The translations under genes and the position numbers were made by a program. Under the pieces are notes generated by a model. The model searched no databases, had not been told where the DNA came from, and was given only the letters and a program-made list of their open reading frames with translations. DNA of 8,388 nucleotides from Alphaproteobacteria bacterium (GTDB lineage: Bacteria > Pseudomonadota > Alphaproteobacteria > CACIAM-22H2), in contig CANMWW010000067.1 of NCBI GenBank assembly GCA_947500965.1, positions 1-8,388 on the forward strand. Direction: 5' to 3'. The first letter of the stretch is position 1. Each line of letters begins with the position of its first letter. This document shows positions 7,221-8,388 of this stretch, piece after piece.

Positions 7221-7591
7221 GCCGGCGCGCCGCCACCGGCCCGGTGCCGCGGCTGCGCATCATCCTCGCGCGCGGCGTCGCCATCGGCCCGGGCAAGGTC
7301 GACCTGCTCGAGGCGATCGACGAGGCCGGCTCGATCGCCGCCGCGGGACGGCGCCTGTCCATGAGCTACAAGCGCGCCTGGACGCTTGTCGAGGAGCTCA
7401 ACGCCGCCTTCGCCGGCCCGGTGGTCGAGCGCAGCGCCGGCGGCCGCGCGGGCGGCGGTGCCGCGCTCACCGCGCTCGGGCGCGAGGTCGTGCTGCGCTA
7501 CCGGCGCGTCGAGCAGGCGGCGGCGCGCAGCGCCCGGCGGGAGTTCGCGCGCCTCGCGCGGCCCGCCGGCGGGCGGGGGACGCGCGCTTGA
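7217..7591 (+). CDS. Single-domain ModE-like winged-helix transcription regulator
   Basis: This 124-residue protein matches only the N-terminal DNA-binding domain of ModE, the molybdate-responsive repressor. Visible markers are GPGKVDLLEAIDEAGSIAAA (24-43), MSYKRAW (49-55) in the recognition-helix region, LVEELNAAF (57-65), and the wing GGRAGGGAALT (75-85) followed by GREVVLRYR. The C-terminal molbindin (Mop/TOBE) domains that bind molybdate in full-length ModE (about 260 aa) are absent; the protein ends in an Arg/Ala-rich tail and a natural TGA. Its ATG overlaps the livF stop (ATGA), so it should be translated from the liv transcript. Downstream lie a ModE-type operator and modA, which it presumably controls. 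Single-domain ModE-like proteins are known beside mod genes in other proteobacteria; how they sense molybdate is not evident here. Confidence 0.88.
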   Translation: MSRRAATGPVPRLRIILARGVAIGPGKVDLLEAIDEAGSIAAAGRRLSMSYKRAWTLVEELNAAFAGPVVERSAGGRAGGGAALTALGREVVLRYRRVEQAAARSARREFARLARPAGGRGTRA

Positions 7592-7615
7592 CCCCGCGGC
7601 GCCCCGCCGGATAGT
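7588..7615 (+). promoter_or_regulatory. Candidate sigma70-type promoter of modA
   Basis: TTGACC (7588-7593, 5 of 6 to TTGACA) and GATAGT (7610-7615, 4 of 6 to TATAAT, keeping the second-position A and final T) are separated by 16 bp. The -35 box overlaps the stop of the upstream regulator gene. Transcription would begin near 7621-7623, 4-6 nt before the modA ATG and inside the ModE-type operator. The -10 is weak, and the call rests largely on position relative to the operator. Confidence 0.45.
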
Positions 7616-7639
7616 CGTTATTTCCCATGGAACATAACG
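7616..7639 (+). promoter_or_regulatory. ModE-type operator overlapping the modA start codon
   Basis: CGTTAT (7616-7621) and ATAACG (7634-7639) are perfect inverted half-sites 12 bp apart. The inner bases are also partly symmetric (20 of 24 positions overall) around CCATGG, which contains the modA ATG. From memory the E. coli modA operator has the same architecture, CGTTAT-N12-ATAACG with ACATAACG on the right, which is also present here. The patch is conspicuously AT-rich against the surrounding DNA. A bound repressor would cover the probable transcription start and block RNA polymerase, as ModE-molybdate does at E. coli modABC. The ModE-like gene immediately upstream is the obvious binding partner. 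Confidence 0.85.
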
Positions 7640-8388
7640 CAAGGCGCCGCGTCCTTCGGGCCGCCGGGGCGACGATCGCGCTGGCCGCCGCCGCGCGCCC
7701 GGCGCGCGCGCAGGCCGGCTTCGCGATCGCCGCCGCCTCCAGCCTGCGCCCCGCGCTCGACGAGGTCGTCGCCGCGTTCCGCGCGCGCGACGGCGGCGCG
7801 CCGGTCGAAATCGCCTATGGCGCCTCGGGCAACCTCGCGCGCCAGGTCGTCGCGGGCGCGCCGTTCCGCCTCCTCTTCGCCGCCGACGAGGCGAGCGTGC
7901 TGCAGGTCCATGCCGCCGGGCGCGCCGAGGACGCGGGCCATGTCTACGCGCGCGGCCGCCTCGCGCTCGTCGTGCGCCGCGACGGCGCGGTCGCCGCCGA
8001 CCCGCGGCTCGCCGGCCTCGTCGCGGCGCTGCGCGCCGGCGCCGTGCGGCGCCTGGCGATCGCCAATCCCGAGATCGCGCCCTACGGCCTCGCCGCGCGC
8101 CAGGCGCTGGAGGCGGCGGGCGCCTGGGAGCTCGCGGCGCCGCGGCTCGCCCTTGGCGAGAACGTCGCGCAGGCCGCGCAGTTCGTCGTCTCCGGCGCCG
8201 CCGAGGCCGGCTTCGCCGCGCTCTCGACCATGCTGGCCCCCGGCCTCGCCCCGGGGCTCGCGGCGCGCGTCACCCATGCGGGCGTCGATCCCGGCCTGCA
8301 CGCGCCGATCCGCCATCGCGTGGCGCTGCTGGGCGCCCCGGACGAGCGGGCGCGACGGCTGCTCGGCTTCGCGCTCGGGCCGGAGGCG
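7627..8388 (+). CDS. modA: Molybdate ABC transporter periplasmic binding protein ModA (3' end cut by window edge)
   Basis: The open frame runs 254 codons to the window edge without a stop, close to full ModA length (about 250-260 aa), so little is missing. ModA captures molybdate (or tungstate) in the periplasm for the ModBC importer. Motifs: AAASSL (35-40), YGASGNLARQVVAGAPF (64-80), NPEIAPYGLAA (147-157), GENVAQAAQFVVSGAAEAGFAALS (177-200). The oxyanion-binding serines are probably S39 and S67, with backbone contacts near A151 and V180. The signal peptide ends about ARA|QA (residue 28/29), and RRRVLR at 6-11 resembles a twin-arginine motif. ATG 7627 is the only usable start: a TAG lies in frame at 7612 and no ATG, GTG or TTG follows before the hydrophobic core. 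There is no recognisable Shine-Dalgarno sequence, and the start sits inside the operator. modB and modC would be expected just beyond the window. Confidence 0.93.
   Translation, partial: MEHNARRRVLRAAGATIALAAAARPARAQAGFAIAAASSLRPALDEVVAAFRARDGGAPVEIAYGASGNLARQVVAGAPFRLLFAADEASVLQVHAAGRAEDAGHVYARGRLALVVRRDGAVAADPRLAGLVAALRAGAVRRLAIANPEIAPYGLAARQALEAAGAWELAAPRLALGENVAQAAQFVVSGAAEAGFAALSTMLAPGLAPGLAARVTHAGVDPGLHAPIRHRVALLGAPDERARRLLGFALGPEA

Noticed and set aside
7561..7574. 14-nt perfect palindrome GCCCGCCGGCGGGC near the end of the regulator gene
   Set aside because: It lies inside coding sequence of Arg/Pro/Gly codons, cannot form a loop of useful size and has no T tract; probably compositional.

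Overview
The window is very GC-rich DNA with strong third-position G/C bias, on which every supportable gene lies on the plus strand with almost no spacer. Gene content, signal peptides and the ModE-type operator suggest a high-GC proteobacterium. An alphaproteobacterium is my first guess and a betaproteobacterium is possible; nothing here fixes the genus. There are no rRNA or tRNA genes, insertion sequences or CRISPR arrays.

Positions 1-113 are a leader containing a possible 18-codon ORF. From 114 to 7220 comes one colinear block: an AMP-forming acyl-CoA synthetase (114-2063), then a complete high-affinity Liv/HAAT-type ABC importer. The importer comprises ATPase LivG (2060-2851), permeases LivH (2863-3813) and LivM (3829-4905), a periplasmic binding protein (5010-6335) and ATPase LivF (6405-7220). 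The synthetase and livG overlap by ATGA, and livG-livH and livH-livM are 11 and 15 nt apart. The binding-protein gene is set off by a 104-nt structured spacer upstream and a perfect 14-bp terminator-like hairpin downstream, an arrangement that fits extra expression of the binding protein. Because a CoA ligase is co-encoded, the likely cargo is a carboxylic acid (aromatic, aryl-alkanoic or fatty acid) that is trapped as its CoA thioester after import, rather than leucine/isoleucine/valine. This is inferred from context.

From 7217 the theme changes to molybdenum. A 124-residue single-domain ModE-like regulator overlaps the end of livF by ATGA, and 35 nt later comes modA (molybdate-binding protein), which runs off the right edge. 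Between them lies the most striking non-coding signal of the window. A ModE-type operator, CGTTAT-N12-ATAACG (7616-7639), has its centre on the ATG of modA. A reasonable -35/-10 pair just upstream would start transcription only about 4-6 nt before that ATG. The modA message would then be nearly leaderless, with repressor site, transcription start and translation start superimposed.

The layout suggests a transport-and-activation operon for an organic acid whose last gene is a regulator of the adjacent molybdate-uptake locus. Whether that is a functional link (for instance a molybdoenzyme acting on the imported compound) or simple adjacency cannot be decided from this window.
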